DNA from: Lactobacillus amylolyticus DSM 11664
GTDB lineage: Bacteria; Bacillota; Bacilli; Lactobacillales; Lactobacillaceae
DNA: 64,000 nt
NCBI RefSeq assembly: GCF_000178475.1
Contig: NZ_ADNY01000013.1
Coordinates: 123,106 to 187,105, forward strand
Direction: 5' to 3'
The notes beneath the pieces are model-generated. The model worked only from the letters and a program-made list of their open reading frames with translations, was not told the origin of the DNA and ran no database searches. Every line of letters begins with the position of its first letter. Position 1 is the first letter of the stretch. Below, in pieces: positions 1-8,549 of this stretch. Both the position numbers and the translations under genes were made by a program.

Positions 1-423
1 CAAGAACTCACCAATCTGAGTTAGCGCTTCTTTTCGTCCCTTGTCAATCTCAATCTCACTCAGACGGACATCATGCAACCGTTCAGGCAAATCGATTAGC
101 TGCAAATGCGCTTTGGTGTTTTTTTCCATATCTGCTTCAATTTTTTCAGCAGTTGGCCGGTAGCGAACGTCGATCACCTTGCCATTTAAGAAGAGTTCGG
201 GCTCATAACCCGCCATCACCTTATTGGGATCCTGCAGCTGTGAATAAAATTCGAATAAATTCGGCATGGAAGTTTTGACCATGTTTTTATCAATTTTATT
301 CTTATTTTTAATTAAAAAATCTCGTACTGCAGGATTATGCAGAATCTCTGTTTGCAACTCACCTTGATCGCCCAAATTGCGTTTTTTCACGATTTTATTG
401 ATCACATCACCAATCGGTTGCAT
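1..423 (-). CDS. dnaI: Primosomal protein DnaI, N-terminal part (cut by window edge)
   Basis: The open frame starts at the ATG at 423 and runs off the left edge, giving 141 codons without a stop. The protein begins MQPIGDVINKIV and carries the N-terminal helicase-binding part of DnaI, the loader of the replicative helicase DnaC/DnaB in Firmicutes. The AAA+ ATPase half lies outside the window. It follows dnaB by ten bases on the same strand, the usual dnaB-dnaI order in Bacillales and Lactobacillales, so the two are very probably co-transcribed. Identification rests on the residues visible here and on this gene order. Confidence 0.85.
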   Translation of the reverse strand, partial: MQPIGDVINKIVKKRNLGDQGELQTEILHNPAVRDFLIKNKNKIDKNMVKTSMPNLFEFYSQLQDPNKVMAGYEPELFLNGKVIDVRYRPTAEKIEADMEKNTKAHLQLIDLPERLHDVRLSEIEIDKGRKEALTQIGEFL

Positions 424-433
424 TATTACTCAC

Positions 434-1777
434 CTACTTTGATCCATTCTGATCTTCTAAGTTCTTGAAGAAATTCTTTAAATCTTCTGAATTGACATTG
501 GAATCTGTCTTGGCTTTTTTCTTGCTCCAATCAGTTCCCTTTTCAACGTGCTTAGGTTGATTATAGCCATAGCGTTGCGGCTTTTTGCTCCGCTTTTCCT
601 GTCTTTTCTCCAGATATTGCAACGCCTGCGGTGCCGATGCAATACCATGCTGCAGCCAATCATTGGCAATCCGATATGCCAAATTGGGCGATACCATTGA
701 ATCGTAAGTTAAGCAGGCATAGACCAAAACGTTGATCAAATCGCTTGGCAGGCCATATTGGCTGCGCAAAACATTCAGAGTCCGTTTTTCGCCTGGACTT
801 GCAAAACCGCCCTTATCAGCTTTAATTTGATACAAAAATTCAGCCGGTGACATCTGAGTTGCGTCTTGCAGCAGTTTTTGCTTATCAGTTGATACTTTGA
901 CTGGTCTTGCCTGATTGCTATCCTGTGTTAATTCATGATTAACCTGTTTACGGGTATGGGAGCTGCGGTAATTTTCGGCGATCAAATTCTCTATTTTCCG
1001 CAAGTCCAATTCCTGTTGACCGTGCAAACTAGGCAGACTTTCATCAATAAATTCTTGTTCGTCTAAGCCATAGGTCTGCATTACGCCCAAGATCTGCGCC
1101 TTCTTATGATCAATTTCAGAACTTGGAATGCTGTAACGGGCAAATTGATCTTTCATAAAGCCCCAGTCAACATGATCGTTTTGATTAACTTCTGCGGTTT
1201 TTACCTTTGGCGCCGTATTTTCTTGAGCTGCTTGGATTACTTCTGTTGACGGATTAATTGCTTCATCCCCCGGCAGATGAAAGACTTCAATAAATGAAGC
1301 TGAAATATCGCGAGCATTTTTGACTTTTTTTTGTCGACTTCTGGTTTTCTTGGCAAAATAATGACTTAAACTGTGAAAAGCCGTGTTGCCAACCTTTTCT
1401 TTCAGCAGACTAGCCAATAGCTGCGTAGAAAAAAATTCTTGTGAGCTAGGAACTTTTAACAATTTAAAGGCCAAAACCTGATTAACAACATTATCAACTA
1501 AGTAAGTCTGAACTAATCCGACAGCTTCCAACTTGTGCAAAGAGCGGAAAAGCAACTTTAAATTGCAGTCCAGCTGCTCTTGTAAAGAATAGATTCCCTG
1601 AGCATCTGACAAAATGGAATATGGATTAAAATTTTGAATCAAGGTTTGATATAAAGCAATTGCTGTCGACCCAACCAAGGGCTGATAAAGTTTAATCAGA
1701 ATTTGCTCATCATCTGGAAAAAGATCAATTTGATTCAGCACATAAAAGGGCTGCTTGGGATCAGCTGTCTCAAACAT
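434..1777 (-). CDS. dnaB: Replication initiation and membrane attachment protein DnaB
   Basis: This 447-residue protein matches Firmicutes DnaB, which acts with DnaD and DnaI to load the replicative helicase at oriC and at restart sites. It has an N-terminal winged-helix-like region (residues about 1-130), a variable linker, and a C-terminal DnaB/DnaD-type domain with the stretch YGLPSDLINVLVYACL near residues 340-355, followed by a Lys/Arg-rich tail. The ATG at 1777 overlaps the last base of the nrdR stop codon (TAATG), so translation is probably coupled. It should not be confused with the E. coli helicase of the same name. Confidence 0.92.
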   Translation of the reverse strand: MFETADPKQPFYVLNQIDLFPDDEQILIKLYQPLVGSTAIALYQTLIQNFNPYSILSDAQGIYSLQEQLDCNLKLLFRSLHKLEAVGLVQTYLVDNVVNQVLAFKLLKVPSSQEFFSTQLLASLLKEKVGNTAFHSLSHYFAKKTRSRQKKVKNARDISASFIEVFHLPGDEAINPSTEVIQAAQENTAPKVKTAEVNQNDHVDWGFMKDQFARYSIPSSEIDHKKAQILGVMQTYGLDEQEFIDESLPSLHGQQELDLRKIENLIAENYRSSHTRKQVNHELTQDSNQARPVKVSTDKQKLLQDATQMSPAEFLYQIKADKGGFASPGEKRTLNVLRSQYGLPSDLINVLVYACLTYDSMVSPNLAYRIANDWLQHGIASAPQALQYLEKRQEKRSKKPQRYGYNQPKHVEKGTDWSKKKAKTDSNVNSEDLKNFFKNLEDQNGSK

Positions 1778-2247
1778 TAATTATTATCCTTCTCTCGTTT
1801 GGCCATCATGTCTTCCATTGTTTTCATGAAACTAGACATATCTTTAAATTCACGGTAAATCGAGGCAAAACGAATGTATGCAACATCGTCAATATTAGCC
1901 AAATCATCCATCACGAACTGGCCAATCTTCTTGGATGAAATTTCGCTTACGCCTTGCTTTCTGATTTTATTTTCAACATCGTCCGTCAAGTGTTCGAATT
2001 GTTCACTGGAAATCGGACGTTTTTGTCCTGCCGCCATTACACCATGCAAAATCTTTTCCCGGTTAAATGGCTCACGGGTACCATCATTCTTGATAACTAA
2101 TAATGGTGCGGTTTCAACTCTCTCAAAGGTAGTAAAACGAAAACCGCAATTTTCACACTCGCGCCGACGTCTAATTGCACGATTTTCATCACTTGAACGC
2201 GAGTCAATCACACGTGAAGAATTATGATGACAATTTGGACATTCCAT
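1777..2247 (-). CDS. nrdR: Transcriptional regulator NrdR
   Basis: The protein has 156 residues, the usual NrdR length. It begins MECPNCHHNSSRVIDSR with the first Cys pair of a zinc ribbon; the second pair is in CENCGFRF near residue 34. An ATP-cone domain follows (about 49-139, with KNDGTREPFNREKI). NrdR binds (d)ATP and represses ribonucleotide reductase genes by binding NrdR boxes. Here it sits in the conserved coaE-nrdR-dnaB-dnaI order, two bases after the coaE stop and overlapping the dnaB start by one base. Confidence 0.96.
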   Translation of the reverse strand: MECPNCHHNSSRVIDSRSSDENRAIRRRRECENCGFRFTTFERVETAPLLVIKNDGTREPFNREKILHGVMAAGQKRPISSEQFEHLTDDVENKIRKQGVSEISSKKIGQFVMDDLANIDDVAYIRFASIYREFKDMSSFMKTMEDMMAKREKDNN

Positions 2248-2249
2248 AA

Positions 2250-2852
2250 TTATCCCTCTGCTTCAACTTTCAATAAGATTTCTTTTAATTTCTCTTCTAA
2301 TTCATCTATTGTACCAGTATTATCCACTACAAAGTCCGCCTTGGCAATCTTTTTTGCTAATGGCATTTGACTATCAATTCTGGCTTGCGCTTGACTTTCA
2401 GTTAAATTATTGCGTTCCATCAATCGCTTTAGCTGTAAACTTTCAGGCAAACTAATCACTAATACGAAGTCACACAGCCTTTGGCCCCCTGTTTCATATA
2501 GTAAAGGCGCATCAAAAACGACAATCTTTTCTGCCTGTTCGCGATACTTGTTTAGCTTATTTACTACTTCTTGATAAATCAGGGGATGTGTTATTTCATC
2601 CAACCGCTGCATTTTTTGCGGATTATGAAAAACAATTTCTCCGAGCCTTTTGCGATTAATCTTTTTGTCTGAATCCAGAATTGCAGAAGAGAACTCTGTC
2701 ACAACTTCGTTATATCCCTGTTTGCCTGGATCATAAATATGATGCGCAATTTTATCGGAATCAACGATTGGAATATGATGTTTTTTAAAGAAATTATCCG
2801 CGGTGCTTTTACCTGTCGCAATTCCACCGGTTAAACCTAAAACTAAAGTCAT
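2250..2852 (-). CDS. coaE: Dephospho-CoA kinase
   Basis: CoaE phosphorylates dephospho-CoA, the last step of coenzyme A synthesis in the cytoplasm. The Walker A motif GGIATGKST lies at residues 8-16 when translation starts at the ATG at 2852 (MTLVLGLTGG). An upstream in-frame start at 2879 would add nine residues before the family's normal N-terminus and lies inside mutM, so I use 2852. That ATG overlaps the mutM stop as ATGA, indicating coupled translation. The length of 200 residues is normal. DAPLLYETG near residues 103-111 is the conserved substrate-site region. Confidence 0.95.
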   Translation of the reverse strand: MTLVLGLTGGIATGKSTADNFFKKHHIPIVDSDKIAHHIYDPGKQGYNEVVTEFSSAILDSDKKINRKRLGEIVFHNPQKMQRLDEITHPLIYQEVVNKLNKYREQAEKIVVFDAPLLYETGGQRLCDFVLVISLPESLQLKRLMERNNLTESQAQARIDSQMPLAKKIAKADFVVDNTGTIDELEEKLKEILLKVEAEG

Positions 2853-3679
2853 TGATAGTTCACCTGACAATGTGGACAAAATGTGGTTCCACGGCCATTA
2901 ACTTTGATTTTTTCAAATTTATTGCCGCAGTTTGGGCAAGCCTCGCCGACATGACCATAAACCTGCAGCATTTTTTGAAATCCGCCTGCATTACCGTTAG
3001 CATCCAGATAAGTATGGACTGTAGTCCCGCGCATTTTAATAGCAATGGAAATTTCATGATTGATCTTCGTGTGCAGTTCTTTTACTTTATCTTCTGGAAT
3101 TTTTGAAGCAATGCTTAGCGGGTGAATTTTGCTCTGCCATAAAACTTCATCAACATAAATATTGCCTAAACCAGCAACGATTGATTGATCAAGCAAAGTA
3201 TTTTTTATATTTTTATGCTTGCGCTTTAACTTGGCAATAAAATAGGCTTCCGTAAATTCTTTAGAATTAGGCTCATACCCTAATTTGCCAATCCCTGTCG
3301 TTTGCCGTTCTGTCCCGGTTAAAATCAGCTGCATGCGGCCAAATTTGCGGACGTCGTTGTAGCGAAGCGCCGTGCCATCCGTAAATTCAAATTGCACGTG
3401 GTCATGCTTATCTTTAGGCGCATCAGGCGTAGTTAAATGATATTTTCCTTCCATACGCAGATGCGATACAATCGTCAAATTATCACTCAATCTGATCAAA
3501 AGATATTTGGCATAACGATCAATATCTAAAATCTTTTTGCCTGGCAGCTCATCAATAAACTGTTGGTGATCGGTAGCGACTATTTTGGGATACCAAAGGG
3601 TCACTTTTTTGATTGTTTTTCCTTTAACTAAAGGAATCAAAGTTCGTCTAACTGTTTCAACTTCCGGCATTTCTGGCAA
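2849..3679 (-). CDS. mutM: Formamidopyrimidine-DNA glycosylase (Fpg/MutM)
   Basis: MutM excises oxidised purines such as 8-oxoguanine and cleaves the resulting abasic site. After Met removal the protein begins Pro-Glu (MPEMPEVETVRR), supplying the catalytic Pro and Glu. The helix-two-turn-helix region includes LLDQSIVAGLGNIYVDE, and the C-terminus holds a four-Cys zinc finger (CPNC ... CPHC) after about residue 245. At 276 residues the length is typical. The gene lies nine bases after polA and overlaps coaE by four bases, forming a repair/replication operon with both. Confidence 0.97.
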   Translation of the reverse strand: MPEMPEVETVRRTLIPLVKGKTIKKVTLWYPKIVATDHQQFIDELPGKKILDIDRYAKYLLIRLSDNLTIVSHLRMEGKYHLTTPDAPKDKHDHVQFEFTDGTALRYNDVRKFGRMQLILTGTERQTTGIGKLGYEPNSKEFTEAYFIAKLKRKHKNIKNTLLDQSIVAGLGNIYVDEVLWQSKIHPLSIASKIPEDKVKELHTKINHEISIAIKMRGTTVHTYLDANGNAGGFQKMLQVYGHVGEACPNCGNKFEKIKVNGRGTTFCPHCQVNYQ

Positions 3680-3688
3680 TTAAATCAC

Positions 3689-6352
3689 CTACTTTGCATC
3701 GTACCAGTTATGACCCCAACCAGAGTCAGCAATTAGTGGCACATCAAGTCTGACGGCAGATTGCATAACTTCTGGCACGATTTTCTTCACTGTCTCTAAT
3801 TCATCTTTAGGAACATCAAAAATCAATTCATCGTGAACCTGTAACACCATCTTGGTCTTCAAGTGCATTTCTTCAAGCTTCTTTTGCATATTAATCATCG
3901 CAATCTTGATGATATCTGCAGCTGAACCTTGAATTGGTGAATTAATTGCTGTTCTTTCCGCAAAACTTCTGACATTGAAGTTCTTAGCATGGATATCAGG
4001 CAAATAGCGACGGCGGTGCATGATGGTTTCAGCATAGCCTTTTTCACGTGCTTCTTGAACTGCTTTATCCATGTAGTCACGAATCTGTGGATACTGTTCA
4101 AAGTAATTATCAATAAATTCCTTAGCTCGTTTTCTTGAAATACCTAAATTCTTTGAAAGGCCGTAATCGGAAATTCCATAAACAATTCCGAAATTAACTG
4201 CCTTGGCATGACGCCGCATCAAAGGAGTAACGTCTTTTGGCGAATCCAAGTGGAAAATCTTCATGGCCGTATGCGAGTGAATATCGTAGCCCGTCTTGAA
4301 GGCCTCTTGCATGTTTTGATCGCCAGAAACGTGGGCCAAGACACGAAGCTCAACTTGTGAATAGTCGCAAGAGAAGATGTAGCCGTCTGGTTCACTTGGC
4401 ACGAAGGCCTTTCTGATTTGCTTTCCTTCTTCGGTGCGGGTAGGGATGTTTTGCAAGTTAGGATCCACACTAGAAAGTCGACCAGTTGCAGTCAAAGTCT
4501 GCAAGTAACGTGTGTGCACGCGGCCATCTGGTTGAATGACGTCAAGCAGACCCTTTACATAGGTAGATTGAATCTTGGCAATTTGACGATAGTCCAAAAT
4601 TTCGCTAACGATTGGGCTTTGCGTCTTCAATTGATCAAGTACTTCAACTGAAGTTGAATAACCAGTCTTGGTCTTCTTGATGACTGGCAAACCAAGCTTT
4701 TCAAACAAAATGTGACCTAATTGCTTAGGTGAATTCAAGTTGAACTTTTCACCAGCTTGGCTATAAATCTTGTCTTCGAGTTCCTTCAATTGAACGGCAA
4801 ATTCATTTTGCAGTTGAATTAAAGTACTTGCTTTGACCTTCATCCCGTTCATTTCCATTCTGGCTAAAACGCGCGCGGTTGGGATTTCGATCGTATCAAA
4901 CAAGGCATCTTGTTCGTGGTCTTTAAGCTTTTCAAGCAGTGGTTTCTTAAGTGATTCGATAGCATTGATCTTAGAAGCTAAGTGGTTGAATAATTCATCA
5001 TCGTCATCAGGGATGTGTTCACTCTTACCTTTGCCGTAGACTTCAAGGTCAGTCTTAACGGAATAATCCCCATAAAGATGGGCAATTTCACCAAGATCAT
5101 TAGAGTTGTTTTCATTATTAACTAGATATGAGGCTAAAAGCATATCATAATCAAGGCCGTGCGTATGAATGCCTAAACGATGGGCCCCAACCATGGATCT
5201 CTTTAAGTCAAAGACGTTCTTCTTGATCTTTTCATCTTCTAAGATGTGCTTGATATTGTCTTCTTCAAGCAATTCCACGTCTCTTGAAACATAAATCTTG
5301 TCGTTGATCTTCAAGCTAAAGCCGACAAAATCTGCTAAGTGGTAGTTAGCACCGAGCATTTCTAGATAAAATTCAACAGTGTCTTTTTCAGTGGCTTTAA
5401 CATCTTTAACGTTGTCATCGTTTAAAACAGTGTATTCTACTTTTTCAACTTCGGCACCATCTTGACCGGCACCTGAAGCATTAAGTTCTGCCAAAAACTT
5501 GCGGAAGTTCATCTTTTCGTAGAATTGCCGCAGCTTTTCATAATCAACTGGCTCGCGTTTTACGTCATCAATATCAATGGTAACTGGTGAATCACGATCA
5601 ATCGTGGCAAGTTTTTTAGCTAAAAAGGCCTTGTCTTTATCACGAATTAAACGTTCCTTACGCTTAGATTTTTTCATTTCATCAATATGATCGTAAAGAT
5701 TTTCTACTGAACCATATTCCTGAATTAAATTAGAAGCTGTCTTAGGACCGATGCCTTCAACACCTGGGTAGTTATCAGAGTTATCACCCATCAAGGCCTT
5801 CATGTCGATGAATTCGGTTGGAGTGACACCGTTAACTTCCTTCATATGTTCTGGTGTATAAGCTTCAAGTTGAGAAACACCAGACTTGGTTACTTCGACA
5901 GTCGTCTTGTCGGACGCAAGTTGGGTCAAGTCGCGGTCACCAGTTACGATCGTGGTTGTGAACCCGGCCTTTTCACCCTTCGCAGCAAAAGTACCAATGA
6001 TGTCATCTGCTTCATAATTCTTCAATTCATAAGTTTTAATACCCAAGTCATGCAGCATTTCTTGAATGTAAGGCATTTGTTCGAGCAACTCTTCTGGAGT
6101 TTTCGCACGTCCACCTTTGTATTCACCATACATTTTTGTTCTAAAAGTGACTTTTCCTGCATCAAAAGCTACCAATACGTGGGTTGGATCAACGTCTTTT
6201 AAAAGGACATCGAGCATATTCTTAAAAGCATAAATGGCATTAGTGTGCAGGCTGTCTGGACTCTTGAAAGATTCTAGTTGACGATAAAGAGCGTAAAAGG
6301 CTCTGAAAGCTACAGAGTTACCATCGATTAGAAGTAATTTTTTATCTGCCAT
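3689..6352 (-). CDS. polA: DNA polymerase I
   Basis: An 887-residue Pol I for gap filling and Okazaki fragment maturation. It has an N-terminal 5'-3' exonuclease domain (residues about 1-290, MADKKLLLIDGNSVAFRAFYAL), a middle domain related to the 3'-5' exonuclease, and a C-terminal family A polymerase with DPNLQNIP, RRHAKAVNFGIVYG and the active-site LQVHDELIFD. In the middle domain the position of the usual Asp-x-Glu metal site reads VEFYLEM, so proofreading residues appear lost, as is common in Gram-positive Pol I. polA marks the left border of the accessory island. Confidence 0.97.
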   Translation of the reverse strand: MADKKLLLIDGNSVAFRAFYALYRQLESFKSPDSLHTNAIYAFKNMLDVLLKDVDPTHVLVAFDAGKVTFRTKMYGEYKGGRAKTPEELLEQMPYIQEMLHDLGIKTYELKNYEADDIIGTFAAKGEKAGFTTTIVTGDRDLTQLASDKTTVEVTKSGVSQLEAYTPEHMKEVNGVTPTEFIDMKALMGDNSDNYPGVEGIGPKTASNLIQEYGSVENLYDHIDEMKKSKRKERLIRDKDKAFLAKKLATIDRDSPVTIDIDDVKREPVDYEKLRQFYEKMNFRKFLAELNASGAGQDGAEVEKVEYTVLNDDNVKDVKATEKDTVEFYLEMLGANYHLADFVGFSLKINDKIYVSRDVELLEEDNIKHILEDEKIKKNVFDLKRSMVGAHRLGIHTHGLDYDMLLASYLVNNENNSNDLGEIAHLYGDYSVKTDLEVYGKGKSEHIPDDDDELFNHLASKINAIESLKKPLLEKLKDHEQDALFDTIEIPTARVLARMEMNGMKVKASTLIQLQNEFAVQLKELEDKIYSQAGEKFNLNSPKQLGHILFEKLGLPVIKKTKTGYSTSVEVLDQLKTQSPIVSEILDYRQIAKIQSTYVKGLLDVIQPDGRVHTRYLQTLTATGRLSSVDPNLQNIPTRTEEGKQIRKAFVPSEPDGYIFSCDYSQVELRVLAHVSGDQNMQEAFKTGYDIHSHTAMKIFHLDSPKDVTPLMRRHAKAVNFGIVYGISDYGLSKNLGISRKRAKEFIDNYFEQYPQIRDYMDKAVQEAREKGYAETIMHRRRYLPDIHAKNFNVRSFAERTAINSPIQGSAADIIKIAMINMQKKLEEMHLKTKMVLQVHDELIFDVPKDELETVKKIVPEVMQSAVRLDVPLIADSGWGHNWYDAK

Positions 6353-6725
6353 TTTATTCCCCTTTTATAAAAATTGTTCTCTATACTTACTTATCTATTT
6401 TACCAGTTTCGGCAGTAGTATTTCAGCATGTTGTTTGAGGGAAAAGAAAAAAGCTCCGATTGGGACTTGGATAACGTTTCTCGTAAGTTAGATAAAAAGG
6501 AAGTCGTGAAGACTTTAAACCATTATTTTTTGTGGCATTTACATTCCTCTTGAATTAGATAAATATAAATAGTGAAACATACCAATAACGGTGGACTCAT
6601 TTACATTTCTCATGAATTAAATAAAGATTTAAGACAAAACGTTTGTTTTCTACTTGTAAAATTACATCAAAAGATATCAATATCAAACAAGAATAGTAGT
6701 TAAATTGATTTAAATCTTTTCGCCG
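6353..6725. other. Gene-poor spacer between polA and the IS30 element
   Basis: I see no credible coding sequence here. The stretch is AT-rich, contains the polA upstream region at its left end, and holds three degenerate copies of a roughly 25-base motif, listed separately. It forms the left flank of the accessory island. A palindrome, gatttaaatc, at 6707-6716 lies just outside the IS30 left end and recurs outside the right end at 7894-7903. Confidence 0.6.
6471..6625. repeat. Three degenerate interspersed repeats, about 62-67 bases apart
   Basis: Copies near 6471-6496, 6536-6563 and 6598-6625 share the core acattTCTC-T-AATTA-ATAAA. Copies two and three differ at about three of 28 positions; copy one is more diverged. 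Spacing between equivalent bases is 67 and then 62. They do not match the CRISPR repeat at 25569-25658. Their function is unknown; they could be decayed repeats or regulatory sites. Confidence 0.45.
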
Positions 6726-7889
6726 ATTGTAAAATCAAATTGAACACTTTAGAAAAATAAAAAGTCCATTTGGACCTGTTTGATAAAATGTAATTACCAC
6801 AAAACATTCAGAAACGAGGTCACAAATGGACTCTTTACATTCTATCATGCCTGAGCATCAAAAGGGAAAGCATTTATCATTTGAACAACGGGTTATTATT
6901 CAAACTCGCTTGAAGGATGGCTGCTCTATCAGAGCTATCGCTCGTGAGTTGTGCTGTTCGCCTTCTACAATCAGTTACGAAGTTAGACGAGGCACTGTTC
7001 CTCTTTATCGTGGCAAACAGAAGCGTTACAAGGCTGATCATGGTCAAAGTGTTTATCAGACTAACCGACGCCACTGTGGTCGCAAATCAGACTTCTTGAA
7101 GAAATCTGACTTTATCAAGTATGTCAATAAGCATTTCTTTGAAGACAATTGGTCACTTGATGTATGTGCCAATCGCTGCTTGGCTGTGGGTGAATTTAGC
7201 AGCGATCAGATAGTCTGCACTAGAACTCTATATAACTATGTAGATCAAGGCTTGTTGGCTATCAGAAACTCTGATTTGCCTGAGAAGTTAAAGCGTAATA
7301 CTAAAATTCATCGTGTTCATAAGAACAAGAAGAAATTAGGTCGAAGCATTGAAGAACGCCCTAAAGAGATTAATGATCGAAAAGAGTTTGGTCACTGAGA
7401 ATGCGACCTAGTCTTAGGACATAAGACTAGAGATGATCAAGTACTGCTAACTTTGTCTGAGCGAATGAGCCGTGAGTTTCTAATCTTGCGTATTCCAGAC
7501 AAGACAGCTGCCAGTGTTATGAGCGCTTTTCCAACTCTACATAAGCAGTATAGTGAGCACTGGAATGAAATCTTCAAGACAATTACAACTGACAATGGTT
7601 CAGAGTTTGCGGATCTTTCCAATCTAGAGGAAGTATCTAATACCTTAGTCTATTACGCCCATCCATATACTTCTTGCGATAAAGGCACTGTTGAAAGACA
7701 TAATGGGCTCATTCGCAGATTCAGGTGATTACATCAATAACTATTCTCTTCAGGAAATCATTGACATTGAAACCTGGTGCAATTCGCTACCAAGAAAAAT
7801 ATTGGCATATCATACACCAGATGAAATCTTTGAAAGAGAATTCGATCATATCTATCAAGCAGCTTAAGTGTTCAATTTATTATTGCAAT
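6726..7889 (+). mobile_element. IS30-family insertion sequence, inactivated
   Basis: The element is bounded by 24-base imperfect terminal inverted repeats: attgtaaaatcaaattg... at 6726-6749 and its partner at 7866-7889, matching at 20 of 24 positions with an identical inner 13 bases. The enclosed transposase belongs to the IS30 family but is broken. The total of about 1.16 kb fits an IS30-type element. The palindrome gatttaaatc flanks both ends, nine bases outside on the left and four on the right. IS30 relatives are known to prefer palindromic targets, but I cannot define a clean target duplication. Confidence 0.8.
6826..7867 (+). pseudogene. IS30-family transposase, broken by a stop and a frameshift
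   Basis: The N-terminal helix-turn-helix (LSFEQRVIIQTRLKDG, CSIRAIARELCCSPSTIS) is followed by the DDE region: Asp in ECDLV just after the first lesion, Asp in TTDNGSEF, and Glu in VERHNGLIRR. Codon 191 at 7396-7398 is TGA where the family has Trp (GHWECDLV), a single nonsense change; the frame continues unchanged after it. Near 7725 the frame breaks again: RRF is followed directly by the out-of-frame GDYINNYS. An eight-base deletion, removing codons like those for Ile-Pro-Lys, would explain it. The true end is the TAA at 7865-7867 after FDHIYQAA. Confidence 0.85.
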
Positions 7890-7915
7890 TTACGATTTAA
7901 ATCTTTTTATTAGAA

Positions 7916-8383
7916 TTAATAATTGCCATAGCGTTTTGCAGCAGCTCTTGAACGATAGAAGTAAATATATCCTCCACCTTGCTGGAAATATAAAGCCTTT
8001 CTATGATGACGATTTACCACACGGAAAGTTGTATCACTGCCACCTTTTTCAAAAAGAATAATCATTGACTTTTCCTGATAACGAACGAGATTATGTTTGC
8101 TTACTACATCAACATCCTTATAGCCACCATGATAAAACTTGGTATAAGTCTTCCCCACTACATTACCACCAACAGAATTTGCAGTGATTTTCATTTTGTC
8201 ATGCTTATTGGCATACCATGTACCTCTAAATCTTTTAGGAATATATTCTCTTTTTAGTCTAGAACTTGCTTGTACGGTTTGACTTGCTGTTGAATTTTTA
8301 ACCTTAGCAAATGATAGTCCAACTGCAAATGTTAATAAAAGAATCAAGCTAATAAAAATACAATTAGATTTATTTTTCTTCAT
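7916..8383 (-). CDS. Small secreted protein of unknown function
   Basis: A 155-residue protein with a clear signal peptide: positive start MKKNKSN, hydrophobic core ISLILLLTFAVGLSFA, then a polar mature region. The mature part is basic and rich in Tyr, Lys and Gly (FRGTWYANKHDKMKI near residue 52), a style typical of small lactobacillus exported proteins. I recognise no domain. It lies directly beside the IS30 right end, with its stop 27 bases beyond the inverted repeat, so its downstream context may have been altered by the insertion. It is probably a single-gene transcript. Confidence 0.7.
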   Translation of the reverse strand: MKKNKSNCIFISLILLLTFAVGLSFAKVKNSTASQTVQASSRLKREYIPKRFRGTWYANKHDKMKITANSVGGNVVGKTYTKFYHGGYKDVDVVSKHNLVRYQEKSMIILFEKGGSDTTFRVVNRHHRKALYFQQGGGYIYFYRSRAAAKRYGNY

Positions 8384-8496
8384 TATTGTTTCTCCAATTA
8401 CTTGATAAATTTAAAGTGTATATCCATTATAGTTTATCTGAATCTAAAGAACGACCTAGCATTTATTTTCCAAACTTTTTAGAATTAAAATTCTAC

Positions 8497-8535
8497 AAAA
8501 AATCAGGCAATCATTTCTGATTGTCTGATTTTTTT
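8497..8535 (-). terminator. Rho-independent terminator of the flavoprotein operon
   Basis: A long stem (aaatcaggcaatca pairing with tgattgtctgattt around a TTTC loop) is followed on the minus strand by a T-run. It lies 15 bases past the stop codon of the last flavoprotein gene. The A-rich left arm means it could also act on the plus strand. Confidence 0.8.
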
Positions 8536-8549
8536 AATTTAGTATATCT

